From the NCBI GenBank assembly GCA_037176845.1, contig JAYKXP010000015.1:62001-126000 (forward strand): a DNA stretch of 64,000 nucleotides. The letters run 5' to 3'. Under the pieces are notes generated by a model, which saw only the letters and a program-made list of their open reading frames with translations, made no database searches and was not told the DNA's origin. The stretch is from Paramarasmius palmivorus (taxonomy: Eukaryota; Basidiomycota; Agaricomycetes; Agaricales; Marasmiaceae). Position 1 is the first letter of the stretch. Each line of letters starts with the position of its first letter. Shown piece after piece: positions 1-11,852 of this stretch. Both the position numbers and the translations under genes were made by a program.

Positions 1-37
1 GCATATACAACCTCTGTAATCTGACCATAAAACTCAC

Positions 38-423
38 CCAATGACGAGAGCAGCAGCAGTCCTAATCGGTTTCATCTTGTCTAGGTCTTTCGGTATCGGC
101 GTAACCTCAAAACCAGGGAATTCTTTTGGAGTGACTGCAGTCTCAGTCGTCTTCTTGAGTTCACCACCATTGCTAGCAACTACAGCTCCAGTTCCGGCTG
201 CAACTCCGTCCTTGACACCAACACCGCCAATCCTGCCTCCTCTCGCATTACCACTCGGTCTCACCGGAGCAGGTGCATTGAATCTGCTTCCTGCGCCCAA
301 AGGTATCCTCTGCGGACCCGTAGAAGGCCATGCGGCCGCGCTACCAGTGCCACTACTCTCGTGATACTCTGCAGGACCTGAATACCCTGTCGTTGCCGTC
401 GAGCTGTCTGAAGAGAGAGCCAT
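38..423 (-). CDS. Partial uncharacterised protein, N-terminal exon
   Basis: This is the first exon of a gene that runs off the left edge of the window. The exon opens at an ATG at 423 and reads about 128 codons to a strong donor (GTGAGT, reverse complement of 32-37). The intron acceptor and all later exons lie outside. The visible part is rich in Gly, Ala, Ser and Pro, then becomes ordered near its end (PGFEVTPIPKDLDKMKPIR). I do not recognise the family. The same frame is open upstream to an ATG at 666 through a Ser-rich stretch encoded by a simple ATG repeat; I prefer the ATG at 423 because that stretch is low complexity, but the longer start cannot be excluded. Confidence 0.45.
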
Positions 424-1217
424 GACGGCTACGAAATGATTTCTGACTTGTCGGTAATTATGCGGGGTTTGTGAATTCGCAAGCGTATGGGAATGGGGAC
501 TGGTTCGAAGGAGAGATATCGACCCAGTTGAATTGGAATGTGGGGAATATGATGATGATGATGATGATGATAATTCGACTCGAGACCTCGGTACGGATGA
601 TGATACAAGCTGTTGAAGATGAAGGAAACGAGTGCTCGAGGTGGGTGCTTTTACGGGACCAGGCATGGGAGGGAGAGCGGAAAAGAAGTGCTGCGTGGGC
701 TGAGAGAAAAGATTAAAGAATGGTCATATAAACGAGGCGCTGTATTTTTGGGAAAAACTGAGGCATTAGAACATCGTATAGCGGGTGAGTGCGGAGGTTT
801 GCGTGGGGCGAGTAGCAAAAGTCCGATTGCTAGTCACACGACTTACCCCACAGTGATTTGCGGCCGTCCGCCTGACGTTTTTAGACTTTTTCACTTTGTT
901 TCTTGTATTCAATCTAGTGGTAATGTAATTTCCCGTCTGTAAAGAACGTAAGAAGTATGCTTCAGAGTCCAAGACCATCATCGTCATCATCTACAACGCA
1001 AGAAATGTTGCGTAATGCGTAACTAGTTCGTAAGGGAAACCAGATATCGCCTGAGAGAAGAGAATTCCGATTCCAGACTGGTCTGGGAACAAATCAACGA
1101 CAGGTCGGGTAAACAGACACGACAAAAGTAAAGTAATAGAACACTTTCAAATCCAGGAAAGAAGAGGAGAGAAGAACGAAACTGAAATGGAAACAGATTA
1201 AGAGAAATAGACGTTGC
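424..1217. other. Intergenic, gene-free
   Basis: This stretch separates the 5' end of the edge gene from the 3' end of the GPI-protein gene. Apart from a short ATG/GAT microsatellite at 549-572, I see no gene, RNA or mobile element. Confidence 0.6.
549..572 (+). repeat. (ATG)n microsatellite
   Basis: Eight tandem copies of ATG. Read on the minus strand they give a serine run in the upstream open extension of the edge gene. Such runs are slippage-prone and often polymorphic between strains. Confidence 0.9.
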
Positions 1218-2232
1218 TTATAGCAACATGGCTCCAGCAGCGATACCGCCAAGAACAGCAAGCAAAGCTTTGCTGTTGCCCATGGAAACGGCAGAGGCAC
1301 CGTTGGATTCACCGCTGGCACTTGCAGAGGCAGCAGCGGCTCTGGTGGCAGTGGTGCTAGCCGAAGAAACCTTCGAAGTCGTCATTGACGCCGATGGGCT
1401 GGAAGCAGTGGAGGACGATCCAGCGAGAGGTGCTGTCGACTGTCCATCGATTTGCGCTTGGATGTCGGGAGAGAATGTACCAGACATGCCGTTCATTCTA
1501 GCACAATTTTATCAGAAAACAGTGAGTGTAAAGCACTGAGAACACATACTGGAACTTGGCTGAGAAGGCGAGTGCGGGGTATTGAGGGCTGGCAGCATCC
1601 TTCAAGGTGAGAGATTCGATACGAACAAAGCTAGAAAAAATTGCATGGTTAGATAGGGTGAAGCCGCCACATATTGAGGGGACGCACTATTCTTTGCTGT
1701 TGGGGCCAATAGCAGCGTTGGGGGTGAACTCGATAGAGTTAATAGCAGAGACGTTGACGCTGTTCGTAATCTCTTGAAGGGAAGTCTATATTGAGAAACA
1801 AGGTTAGCAACTAGCGCCGATAAAAAATGTAGTGATGCTGCGCGGGACGCCCAAAGAGACGACAATGACAGCTCCTGTCCCATGGACGTCGTCGCCCTAT
1901 CCATCCCACACGGAACATGAAAAATCAAACAGCCAAAACACACCTGTTGCTTAGCATTTCCAGTGTAGATCGAGACCTTTGCCAAACCCCAATCAGCCAA
2001 AGAAGGCGCTTTTCCGTCATCCTGCCATGTAATAGAGGCTTTCTGACCGCCGTTGAAAGTGGTCGTGGCGACAGGCGAAGTAATCTGTCAAAGAGCGAAA
2101 AAAGGAATGGAAGCACCCCCGCCTAATCAGAATAACCCCTAACTCGCCGAAAGAACAACTTGTACTCACGAAGATGGTAGCAAACGCAGAAGAAGCGAGG
2201 GAGGCGACAACAGCAGACTTGAAGAACATCAT
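1218..2232 (-). CDS. Kre9/KNH-like GPI-anchored cell-wall protein
   Basis: Predicted 220-residue secreted cell-surface protein. Exons on the minus strand: 2232-2170, 2084-1944, 1785-1688, 1630-1550, 1497-1218, summing to 221 codons. Residues 1 to about 18 form a signal peptide ending AFA. The next roughly 100 residues match the Ig-like N-terminal domain of the yeast Kre9/KNH beta-1,6-glucan family and fungal Ser/Thr-rich GPI proteins: a TSPV start, then a GGQKASITWQDD strand, a segment with LADWGLAKVSIYTGN, and SKEYFVRIES near the domain end. A Ser/Thr/Ala-rich stalk (about 135-195) follows, and a hydrophobic C terminus ending in Met-Leu-Leu fits a GPI signal. Role in wall glucan assembly is inferred from family only. 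Confidence 0.85.
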
Positions 2233-3021
2233 TTTTTCTTCCTTTTTTCAAAAAAAGAGTAAGCTTTTCGTGGAGAGGATTCGATAGTCTTGCAAAGACG
2301 AACGAAGGTGTAAATGAGTGTGTGGTTTGTTAAAGAGAGTGAGGAAGATTCAATACGAATCTGAGGGCGACTTTGCTGGCTGGCGGGGCCGTGCTATTTG
2401 ATGGTAGCTGGGGAAAAAGTTGGGAAATCTGCAAAGTGTCGGGAATTGTCATGATATACCTGGTTGATAGATTAGGCACGTGGAGATTCAGGAACGCAGT
2501 GACATTTCGTCGTTTAGGGATTCTATTGATCGCTTGATCGCAAAAATGTTCCAAGAACAGCTACTCCTCGCTGGACCGCAGTACTCAAACGACCTCACAA
2601 AGCTCGACTGGAAGGTGTAAAGGCCGAGGAATAAAAAATACGAAAGCGAAAACGAAAACGAACATCTGTGCACTATTTAAAGACCCTCTGCGGTCCGTCG
2701 TCATTTACATCAGCGACGAAGTAACTTGGAACCCGATACTCAACCTTCAAGGCTTCCGGGTCCTGGTCTGAAAGTCTTGGTACGAGCTCGGAAGTGATTC
2801 TGGTGAAATATAAGCGCTCCAAGCTGTTGACCCCTTCGCCTATTTACCCTTGAAATTGCCCAGAGCTTGGACAGGAGCGTCGGAGGAGTTACGTGCGGCG
2901 ATATCGATCGTTCGTCGCGAGTGATCAGACTGCAGGCTCCATTAGAGACAGAAAAGGATTCCAGGTGTTGGTGGTATAATAATACGTTGACAATGAATGA
3001 CGAGAAAAGGCGAATAATCGG
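2233..3021. other. Intergenic
   Basis: Upstream region of the GPI-protein gene and downstream region of the P450 gene. No coding signal or repeat recognised. Confidence 0.5.
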
Positions 3022-5159
3022 CTACAGGTCATGTACTCCCTCCGAAATTAGGGTCTCTACACGCGAGGAACGTGGACGGATCGTACATGGGAAGGGGCAC
3101 GGGTAGCTAGAAATTCTCATTAGCATCTTCCGATCACCGAGAGAGGAATTGACACACCAAAGCATCCCCGACGTATACTCTCCCGAAGGCTCAATAGGAA
3201 CACCACTCTCATCGACCGCCTTGCTTATATCAAAGCAAGCGAGTATTGAAGCAATAGTTATCCAGATCGAACTTTCAGCCATGTCCTGGCCTGGGCATTG
3301 TCTTCTACCGAAACCAAAGGCCATCTCCGGATGTCGGACGTCTGGATTGAGCTCGCTACCCTTCATGAAGCGGTCGGGGTTGTACTGATCCGTGTTCGGT
3401 CCATATAGGTTTTCATCGTATAACATCGCCCTAAAGTATACATATACACTGTTTCAGTCTCTACGAGTCAAAGGAGCATAGGATGCCTTACCAAGAGTTT
3501 CCGACCATAACAGAGCCCTTGGGGATAAAGTATCCATTATACACATCGTCGGCCGTGCTAAGATGCGGAACAGCTGTATCCGCGAAGCATGTTAACATAA
3601 CATTCCAATATGACGCAAGGTTATTAACTGGCCTAGAGGTGTAACGGGCTTCCATCTCAAAACCTCCTTAACCATCGCGTCGACATACGGAATCGAATAA
3701 TGATCTGAGAAACTCGGCAGACGGACACCTCCAGTAACCTCATCGACTGCAGCCTGGCCTTTTTTTTGCACTTCGGGGTTCAAGACCATGGCTAGAATGA
3801 ACGTGCCGAGGGCTGATACGGTCTATATGATGTGACATGTCAATTGGTCTTGTCTGCGGTGAGGTGATAGGACGCTTACAGTGTCTGCTCCGGCTATATC
3901 GCAAGGAACCCAAGATTAGGACGCCGAGGCACCCCAAGAAGCATCAGCGACTCACCGGCGTAGATAGCAGCTAACACATTCTGAAGCATCTTCTCTTTCT
4001 CAGGGCTGAGACTTCCGTCCTCGTGCATGCTGTCCAAGACTCTAGTAGCGATAGAGTCTTTGGCGGTCCCATTCGCCTAAAGGAAAGGTGAGACGACAAA
4101 CAACTGGACGCGTCTGGACTCACTATCGAGCGCCTAACAAAGTCCATGGGAAGCTGAGGCATCGCGCTGACCGTCTTGTTCCACTCTTTGGCTTGCCTCT
4201 TGAAACCAGCGCCAGGGAACCAGTCTGGAACGTACTTGAGGAACGGAAGTTGATCGACAAGGTAAGCTGTGTTATTGCCAGCGCATGCCATAGCATGTAA
4301 CGCCTTCTCGGAAATCTCAACGTATGGGTCGTCTTGGGGTTGAATATCTATACCGTAAGCCGCGGAAAGAATGGCCATGCCAGCCATACTGTCATGAGAT
4401 AAAGTCAGTTCCGAATTCCAGCTGCAACTCGCTACACCTACTGACGCAGATGCCGCTCATAATTGGCAGGCGACTGGAGGAGTCTTCCGAGCAAGTGTCG
4501 GGTGGCTTGGAGTTCATTGGGTCTATGACGAAGAGTTGCAGGTGGTTGAAACTCTTGATGGAATAGTTTGCGATGATCTGTGTTGCGGAAATGAGATAAA
4601 GTACCAAGGCATGCGGAACCTGTGGCATACCTCTCCACGAGTCGCCGTAAGGCATGAAACCGAGATGCCAATCAAATCCGATTCTGACATAACGCGTAAG
4701 GTGGCGCCCTTGTGTACTCATTGAGTGACCTACAGTTCATTCATCATGGGAAAACGGGGCCTGTGCGAATAAGAGCGTAAGGTGTTGGTCAAGTACCATG
4801 TGTCTCGACGTACCTATCGGAGTATATAGAAGACCGTTTCTCAAAGAGTTCGCGGGCAATCTCAAACGAATTGATAACAATCACAGAGGTTCCTGCCATG
4901 TTGAAGTGGAGGATATCCGAATCTGCGTTGAGGCGCGTTAACAAAGTTCGTGAATCAGTCGGTATCATTACTCACTGTAGAAATCCGACATCTGCTTGTA
5001 CACAGTCCATCCCTCGGTTTGAGGTACGTCAAAGATATTGCCTATGATCGGGTATCCCTTGGGGCCTGGAGGAAGACGCGGGCGTCGCCGAACGATTTGG
5101 GCAAGGAAGTATATCGCCAGCGCGACGGCAATAAAGTCCAGAGGAAGAAGCGTGCCCAT
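3022..5159 (-). CDS. Cytochrome P450 monooxygenase
   Basis: Predicted 512-residue, membrane-anchored, heme-thiolate monooxygenase. Exons (minus): 5159-4976, 4922-4814, 4760-4734, 4683-4631, 4577-4442, 4388-4124, 4076-3956, 3893-3880, 3822-3633, 3573-3492, 3430-3158, 3106-3022. The N terminus carries a hydrophobic anchor followed by the proline hinge PRLPPGPKGYPIIGN. Later landmarks are MPYGDSWR (C helix), the I-helix AGADT split across two introns, the ExxR in VKEVLRW, and the heme-binding FGFGRRQCPG with its thiolate Cys. Length and order are normal for the agaricomycete P450s that oxidise xenobiotics and secondary metabolites; the substrate cannot be read. One junction (3633/3573) needs a GC donor (GCCAGT) to keep frame. 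Exons of 27 and 14 bases are unusually small. Confidence 0.92.
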
Positions 5160-6142
5160 GACGAGGTGTGAGGAGACTGCTTAGATACGGGGAGTGCGAA
5201 GTGATCTTTATGTGTTCGACAAATGACCCCGAGTGTCACTAGCGCGATCAGAAGCTTTCAAGAAATAGTGATCCTGCTATAGTACAGAACAGGAAGTCAA
5301 GAGTGAATACAGACAGGAATGGGGATGAATAACGTACCGGATTCCCTCAATTAGGGGTGCTTCAGGAGGTTGTTCGGAAACCACTGTTTTGGCGCAGAAG
5401 TCTTGTCCTGGTCAAAAAAGTAAGACATGAATTTAAACAAGCTCTCTAAGCTGGTAGTTATCGCGCGTCCTTCGGGATCTCTTTGAACCTTCCTCGCCTA
5501 TGAAGGTCATGGGTGAGAGTATCCTGATGACACGGAGTTCTTGAGCTCCTTTCATCTTTCTTCACTCCGAGAAGGTACTAGTAGTGGGTGGTAATAACGG
5601 CTTCCCTTCGCGTCCTCGCGTAGCTAGAAAGATAATCGTATCAACATTTGGGCACTTGATAGTTGACTATGATGCCCATTACCTTCGTGTTAACCCACCT
5701 CCATTCCTCGGGCTGCGATTCTCTTGTAGAATCGCACCCAGTAGTACTTATCCTGTCTCCCGATCAGGACACTGTGTTGAATCGAAGACTTCCTGATATA
5801 ATCTCTTGGATTGTCAATAGCCGTGTAGAGTCGAGCAAAGTGGACCCATTATCGCGTACGTGGTGGGAGCAACGGTAAGAGCGTGTTCAGGAATCCAGAC
5901 CTGGTCCGGCCCGGTCACGTGCGAATTTCCCCCGACAACCCGGCTAGATAATGATTCTTGTACATATGCATGCTGTTGGCCTTCTACTTATTCGGAGACT
6001 CTAATTTAAACCTCAAGCTCAAGTCTACCGCACATTCACATCTGGGTTTGTCGGAAGTCACAAGTGTTGATCAAATGAGTCGGGGATACAGTACGTTTAT
6101 ATAATTGCCGTAGTCATCTAACCTTTCTAAAAACTTCATAAT
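5160..6142. other. Intergenic
   Basis: About 1 kb between the P450 start and the 3' end of the first NmrA-like gene. The short open frames here have no recognisable content. Confidence 0.5.
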
Positions 6143-7144
6143 CTACAGTTTTTTCCATTCGTGTCCTGCCCAGATGTGGTTGTCGGTGGCTCCTTGCTTC
6201 TTCGATTTGGTCGTGCAATCCCAGGTGGTCACACCCTGTCCCGTGTACAGCACCGAGAGAATGATCCTCTTGAAATCGGCTACTGGTCCTGAACCAGGCA
6301 ACACTTCGACGAACTCGACTTCCTTGTTTATCCTTTTTGCAGCAGTTTCCAAAGAAACCTCTTCTCCCGAAATATAGAACGATCTATATTCCAAATCCTT
6401 TGGAGGCACGGTGGTCAAGACGTGCGCAACGAATCCTGAGAACGGGACATTATAATCAACGACTATGGTGATTCAGATATCGCACCTCCAATATCGTCCT
6501 CGTGCGTCACAGTGAGCTCAACATCCCCCTTTCCCTTCTCAATGTTGAATTTCCCGTTCTCTTCGACCGCGCCAAGCCAAGGCACGAAATCGAAGAAAAA
6601 TCCAGTCTGGTAATTGATTTTGAAGGTGAGCTTTGCATTAAGTTGGCTGGCTCTCTTTGACTCACATGAAATCTGACCCAGGGCAAACTAATAGATTTCA
6701 GGTAATCTTCACCCCTGATTAGCCACCGAAGTTTACCATACTGTCTTTCAACGTACCAGCAAATTGCTGCTTCTGTGCAAGAACCGGGGCGTAAGCTGGT
6801 GGGATGTCGCTGTAATCCTCAACAGGGAATCCGAACTCCGACGGAACGAACAGCTTCACGCCAGCCTTCTTGGCGGCGTCTGCTAGACGCTGTTGAGATT
6901 CGATCGCGGTCGGTGTGACCATCGACACCAGAACCTCAATTCCATGCTGCTGGAGTGTTTGGGTGACTTCTTCGACGTTATCTAAGTCCACCCTTGCAAC
7001 TGTCGTGTTGGATGGGAAGGTACTGTCGGATGTCTTGCGAGTAATGATGAGTGGCTGAATGTTGATGGCTAGGAAAGCTTTCAGGATGTATTTGCCAATG
7101 TGGCCATTGGCACCGATAAGAGCAAACGATTTGAAGGTCGACAT
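6143..7144 (-). CDS. NmrA-like NAD(P)-binding protein, copy A
   Basis: Predicted 280-residue atypical short-chain dehydrogenase of the NmrA/isoflavone-reductase-like group. Exons (minus): 7144-6757, 6706-6666, 6606-6486, 6435-6143, lengths 388, 41, 121 and 293 bases. The N terminus has the Rossmann fingerprint in FALIGANGHIGKYIL (GxxGxxG type), followed by RKTS, a likely cofactor-phosphate binding segment. KLFVPSEFGFPVED and LPWVRFH are typical NmrA landmarks, and the C terminus has DNHIWAGHEWKKL. Members either reduce small phenylpropanoid-type substrates or act as redox sensors, so the job here is unknown. It is the downstream copy of a tandem pair and is transcribed in the same direction as the neighbouring P450. 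Confidence 0.9.
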
Positions 7145-7579
7145 GATGTTGTCTCCATCGCAAACCAGCGCTGGCTTTTATGCAAGGAAGGATCTGAATT
7201 GCTAGGGGATATATCGATCACAGCGGGAAGGTTACCTCCAATACGATATTGGTAGGTAGGTACATGGTCCGCGGTTGATTGATATTAATCATCGCCACCG
7301 AAGTTGACCGGGAGTAACGCTTACTCAGGTAGCCTCAGCTGCATCTGAGATAAAGGCCACTTTTGTGCTGCGATCAGCATAAACCCACTGCGAGTTATGA
7401 TATGAATGGGACGCTACCTTCTGGCTTGCGTGGTTCAAACTGCGGGCAAATGCCAACGATTACGAGGCCACCATGCCGATTTTATCCCGTTCGTGCCGGA
7501 CATGCTAAAACTTGTCCATTACAAAGTTTGGTTACTAATTGCTGCATATGTACATAGCAATTCGACCTCAATGATTAAT
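7145..7579. other. Intergenic spacer between NmrA-like copies
   Basis: A 435-bp spacer holding the promoter of copy A. Nothing else seen. Confidence 0.6.
7174..7183 (-). promoter_or_regulatory. TATA-like box upstream of NmrA-like copy A
   Basis: Minus-strand GCATAAAAG lies about 30-40 bases upstream of the start codon at 7144. A similar ATAAAAGC sits upstream of copy B, which suggests the core promoter was duplicated along with the gene. Function is inferred from position and sequence only. Confidence 0.4.
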
Positions 7580-8582
7580 CTATAACTTCTTCCATTCATG
7601 TCCTGCCCAGATATGATTGTCAGTAGCTTGTGGACCGCGCTTCTTCGCCTTAGTAGCGGAATCCCAGCTAGTGACACCTTGCCCTGTGTAAACCAAGGCA
7701 AGAAGAGTAGTCCTGAACTGTGCTCCTGAGCCAGGAATCGTATCAACAAACTCGACTTCTTTGTTTATCCGCTTCCCAAGCGTTTCCAAAGAGACATCTT
7801 CTCCAGAAATGCGGAACGGTCTATTTTCTAAGTCCTTTGGTGGCAAAGTGGTCAAGACGTGCACGAGGAATCCTGATTCAAACAAGTTACTATATGGTCG
7901 ATGGGTTGGCAAAATAACTTTCGTACCTGCAACATCTTCGTCGTCTGTGACAGTGATCTCATAGTGGCCCTTTCCTTTCTCAACGTTGAATTTCCCGTTC
8001 TCCCCAACCGCACCTAACCAAGGCACGAAGCTAGTGAATAGTCCAGTCTGAATCATTGATGATCATTGATAAGTTTTTATCTCGGTAGGCTCGCATTCGC
8101 TCACATGAAACCTGACCCAAGGCAGACCAATAGATTCCAGATAGTCTAGTACTCTTGATCAGCTCCCGAATTGTAGCATTTGACTTGCTCTTACCAACAA
8201 ATTTCTTCTTTTGCTCAAACACCCATGCAAAATTGCCAGAGAGGCCGCTGGTGTCCTCGGCGGGTAGGGCAAACTCCGATGGAACGAATAATTTAACGCC
8301 AGCCCTCTTGGCAGCATCCGCAAGACGCTGTTGGGACTCTAGAGCAAACGCTGTAACCGTCGATATCACGACCTCGATCCCGTGCTGCTGGAGTGTCTGA
8401 GAGACCTCGTCAACGTTATCCAAATCTACTTTGGCAACGGTCAGGCCAGAAGGGACTGCACTGTTGGAGGTTTTGCGAGTGACGACGAGTGGATGAATGT
8501 CGATGGCGCGGAAAGCGTTCAGGATGTATTTGCCAATGTTACCAGTGGCACCGATAAGAGCAAATGATTTGAAAGTCGACAT
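7580..8582 (-). CDS. NmrA-like NAD(P)-binding protein, copy B
   Basis: Predicted 280-residue paralogue of copy A. Exons (minus): 8582-8195, 8145-8105, 8047-7927, 7872-7580. Exon lengths (388, 41, 121, 293) are identical to copy A, and intron phases match. Both begin MSTFKSFALIGA and both end NHIWAGHEWKKL, but they differ at many positions between, for example RPFRISGEDVSLETLGKRIN here against RSFYISGEEVSLETAAKRIN. The Rossmann fingerprint GATGNIGKYIL is intact, as are KLFVPSEFALPAED and LPWVRFH. Both copies look functional. Substrate is unknown; proximity to a P450 is suggestive of shared small-molecule metabolism but nothing more. Confidence 0.9.
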
Positions 8583-9694
8583 GGTTCTGTTTTCTCTGGG
8601 AGTTATGGCAAAATCCGTGAATGGGCATCAGCTTTTATCTGGCAACGCCATGGCCGTTGGAGCTTGTGTGACAGTGTTAGAATTGGTTATCCCAGCATAA
8701 GCTTACTCAGGTGTTCCCATCCTTGACCTTCGCATATCGGCCGGCATGTCGATCCAAGATTTAGAATGTATTTCCTCTGACTCTGGTACTCTGTAACGCA
8801 GTAAAAAGAGTTGTGGATTAATAAGTTCCTTAGTAAGTTGAAACTCTAGTCTTACTCATTATCGCACACATGGGGCCACAAATCTCGACTCCATCGCAAA
8901 GATTGATGTAGAAGTGTAAGCGCATCCAAGTGTGCATTGTGGCTTGTGGTGACGACAGAGTCAGGTTCACAGTACAAAGCAGTTTCCCGTGGTGGCTGCT
9001 AGAGACCCCGATAGATACAATTCTTCCCGCTTGTACAGCTGTATCTCGTTTCTGATCAGAGCACTACACCGACAGCTATCGGTTGTTCATATCAGTTCCA
9101 GGAGGACTGCTGGAACTTGTAGAACCAACGCATCGAGCCAGGAGGTCTAGCGTAAAGAGACGGGTGTGAACTACAGCCAGGCTTATTCATACGAAAGCCT
9201 ATAGACTAAGTTAGCCTGCGAAACCCCATCGAGACTGACACTTACAGCGCAGATCTCCATTTTCATGTAAAAAGCGCAAGGGTGCCCCCATCAAAGAAAA
9301 CACCTTTATTGGCATCACCCGTGTGAAGCAAGTGGAGAGTCCCATGATTCATCCGAATCGTATCCGAGTGTCCATCCATGCTAAAATTATTGCTAAAATC
9401 AATTCCTATCGCGACGATAAAGCCTACTGAGCAAGTGATAAAAAGGTATAATGCAAGGAAGTAAACGCCAGGTGCGTCATTTAGTTCATTCTCTTCAACA
9501 GAGCCTTCATACCTATTTCACGCTAACCCTCTTGGCAGCGCCAGCGAAATCTACTTCCAGTCGACCTACAACCTCAAATATATGAGTGGAGCGACGCGAC
9601 ATTGACTTCAAATAAATTTGGTGTTCCAATAAATAAGGTAGACATGCAAGCTCGAAGTTGATTGGCGAGGCGTATACAAGAGGTCGAGTCACTT
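8583..9694. other. Intergenic
   Basis: About 1.1 kb with the copy B promoter at its left end and no recognisable gene. Confidence 0.5.
8631..8638 (-). promoter_or_regulatory. TATA-like box upstream of NmrA-like copy B
   Basis: Minus-strand ATAAAAGC lies about 50 bases upstream of the start codon at 8582, matching the motif in front of copy A. Inferred from position and similarity. Confidence 0.35.
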
Positions 9695-11646
9695 TTAGGA
9701 CGCATTACAAGCAGCAAATAGCTCCTTCGGCGACCCGATCATTGAATCAATATCTAAGCATTGAATTAGTATCCGCCATCTCACAAGATAAGTAACTTAC
9801 ATGTAAACATATCCTCGACAGCTATCATATCCAACGTACCCAACGGCGTCGAAGTAACCATAGGTTGGCCACCCCATAGAACTCGGAGGAAGAATCCACC
9901 ATTATTCTTCTTGCTGTAAAGCTCGAATACAACCTCAGAGCCCCTGAAAACAGTGTCAGATGTAAAGCACACGAAAGAAGACACCGACGCATACATTCCA
10001 GGCCAAACCATTTTATCAATTTGAAGGAATCCCATCAAAGACGCCATAGACCCGTCATGTCCGATCTGCAACAGAAGTCCGATCAACCTCGCAACTCATA
10101 GCTTAGGACGGGCAGACATCAGGCTCACGTTATGGTAATACTTGACGCCTCCTTTTCCATCTATCTTCTCTTGCAACCTCTCCTTGAGCTCACCAAACCA
10201 CGCGCCAAAATGCAGTGCAGAATATACAGTGGAATCTTGCGCATCTCGGAAATAATAAGAATATTCGTAGTTTCCCAGACGATACACCGTGTTAGCCTCA
10301 TCTTGTGTAACGCAAAGAGAAGTATCGTTGACACTGCATGGGAGTGGCTTGGAATGACATTGTTTGGCGCTGAGGTTGTCATAGTAACTAAGGCGGAGGA
10401 GAGATCGTAAACGGAGGACAAAGAAGAAAATTGCGAAGACAACTCACTGATCAAAGCTCGTATGCCAACCGGCGGAATCATCACGCGCAATACCAGATAC
10501 GCTATCCAGCTTGTCGTAAAGCGCGCTTCCAGCGGTGAGATGGGCAGTCCAGTTTGCATTGCCTTTCAAAGTAGTGTGTTAACAAGTCGTTGATGAAACA
10601 CCTTGAACTTGACTCACTACCGGTATAAGCTGACCGTGTCGAATCCGCCTTTGAGCACTTGTACTGAGGCTCCAGCGAGTCAATGCCTGTAGGTTGGATG
10701 ATCACTTGAATTGGCTTGTCCACGGGTTGATTGGGAAATAATCCTTTTCCGACCCCGGCGGCGACTTGGGAAGTAATAACGTTGTTCGTAACACCTTCGT
10801 AACGGTTGATTTAGAGCCTCTGTGACTGAAGAAGAGGCGACGTACGAATAGTCGCAACTGAGGGATCGAATCGATCCTTGAGATTGAGGAGAGGAGCATA
10901 GACTTCTCGGAGGTCCTGCGCGACGCATGAGGAAAGGGTGATGGCCGGCTTGAAGGAAAATAACTGACTGAACCATGAATATGCGAGTCTTCCAATGCTT
11001 CTGGGGTAAGTTGGGGAAATACACAACTGTATAGATGCGTTAGAAAGGCATCGAAAGGCAATTAAAAGCTGAAACACACTTGGAGCCAACAAACCCGGGA
11101 CCAACAGAATTTGACCAAGCGTTACTTTGATCCTGGAATGAATTCCACTGAATTTGGACTACACTGGCTGACAATCCGCTAGGTCTACACAGGAAATGAG
11201 AGATGAACGAGGAGCAAAGTTATCGAACAAAGCTCACCCTCTTCCACCATGAATCTGTCCCGCATCCGTGCAATCCCATGCGATATCTTCCTTGAAAAAT
11301 GCATTTGACGCGTAAGGTGTTCGTTTATGGTGCCTCTGGATAACCTCGACGTATTCCAGCTTGAAGTCCTTCGAAGGTTGCCTGTAAGACGGTCAGAGCG
11401 ACAAGTAAACTGGAAAAACGCTACGACTCACTTGTACTCCCTCTTCCTCACATGAGGCATGTTACACCAATTATATATCCCATACAGCTCATCTGGGGTT
11501 TTGGACGAGTTGAATATCCCTGGAGCACTTGTTCCATTGAGGACCTGGTTCAAGTCATTGATTTCGCTAGCTGCTGGAGGGTAATGGGTCGGCGAAGACA
11601 GAGCAAGAGCGACCGCTGAACAAAGCACCGCCAACTTGAGTGTCAT
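9695..11646 (-). CDS. Secreted histidine acid phosphatase
   Basis: Predicted 470-residue extracellular phosphomonoesterase of the histidine phosphatase superfamily, branch 2. Exons (minus): 11646-11432, 11381-11238, 11184-11080, 11026-10969, 10915-10846, 10794-10621, 10562-10448, 10387-10129, 10065-9995, 9943-9801, 9753-9695, totalling 471 codons. The start at 11646 gives a clean signal peptide (MTLKLAVLCSAVALALS); an ATG at 11676 would precede it. The phospho-acceptor site is QRHHKRTPYAS, a variant of RHGxRxP, and the proton-donor HD motif is GHDGSMASL. VLWGGQPMVTSTP and IQPTGIDSLEPQY are further family landmarks. Cysteines and glycosylation sites suit secretion. Likely role: release of phosphate from organic esters. 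Phytase activity is possible but not shown. Confidence 0.92.
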
Positions 11647-11852
11647 GATCAGAGAAGGTATCGTGGTGACGAACAATCAGTGTGGAGCCATATGTGTGGC
11701 TATTTAACCTAGAAGCGGGGAATTCGAAGCGAACGTTTGCAGTTGAACGTGGTCCAGGTCCAAGAAGCAGAATTGCACATGCCCAAGGTACCACAAAGTC
11801 CAAGCACGCTTTCACAAAAGTTCGGTATTCATCGGTATTCGTGTTTCTAGTA

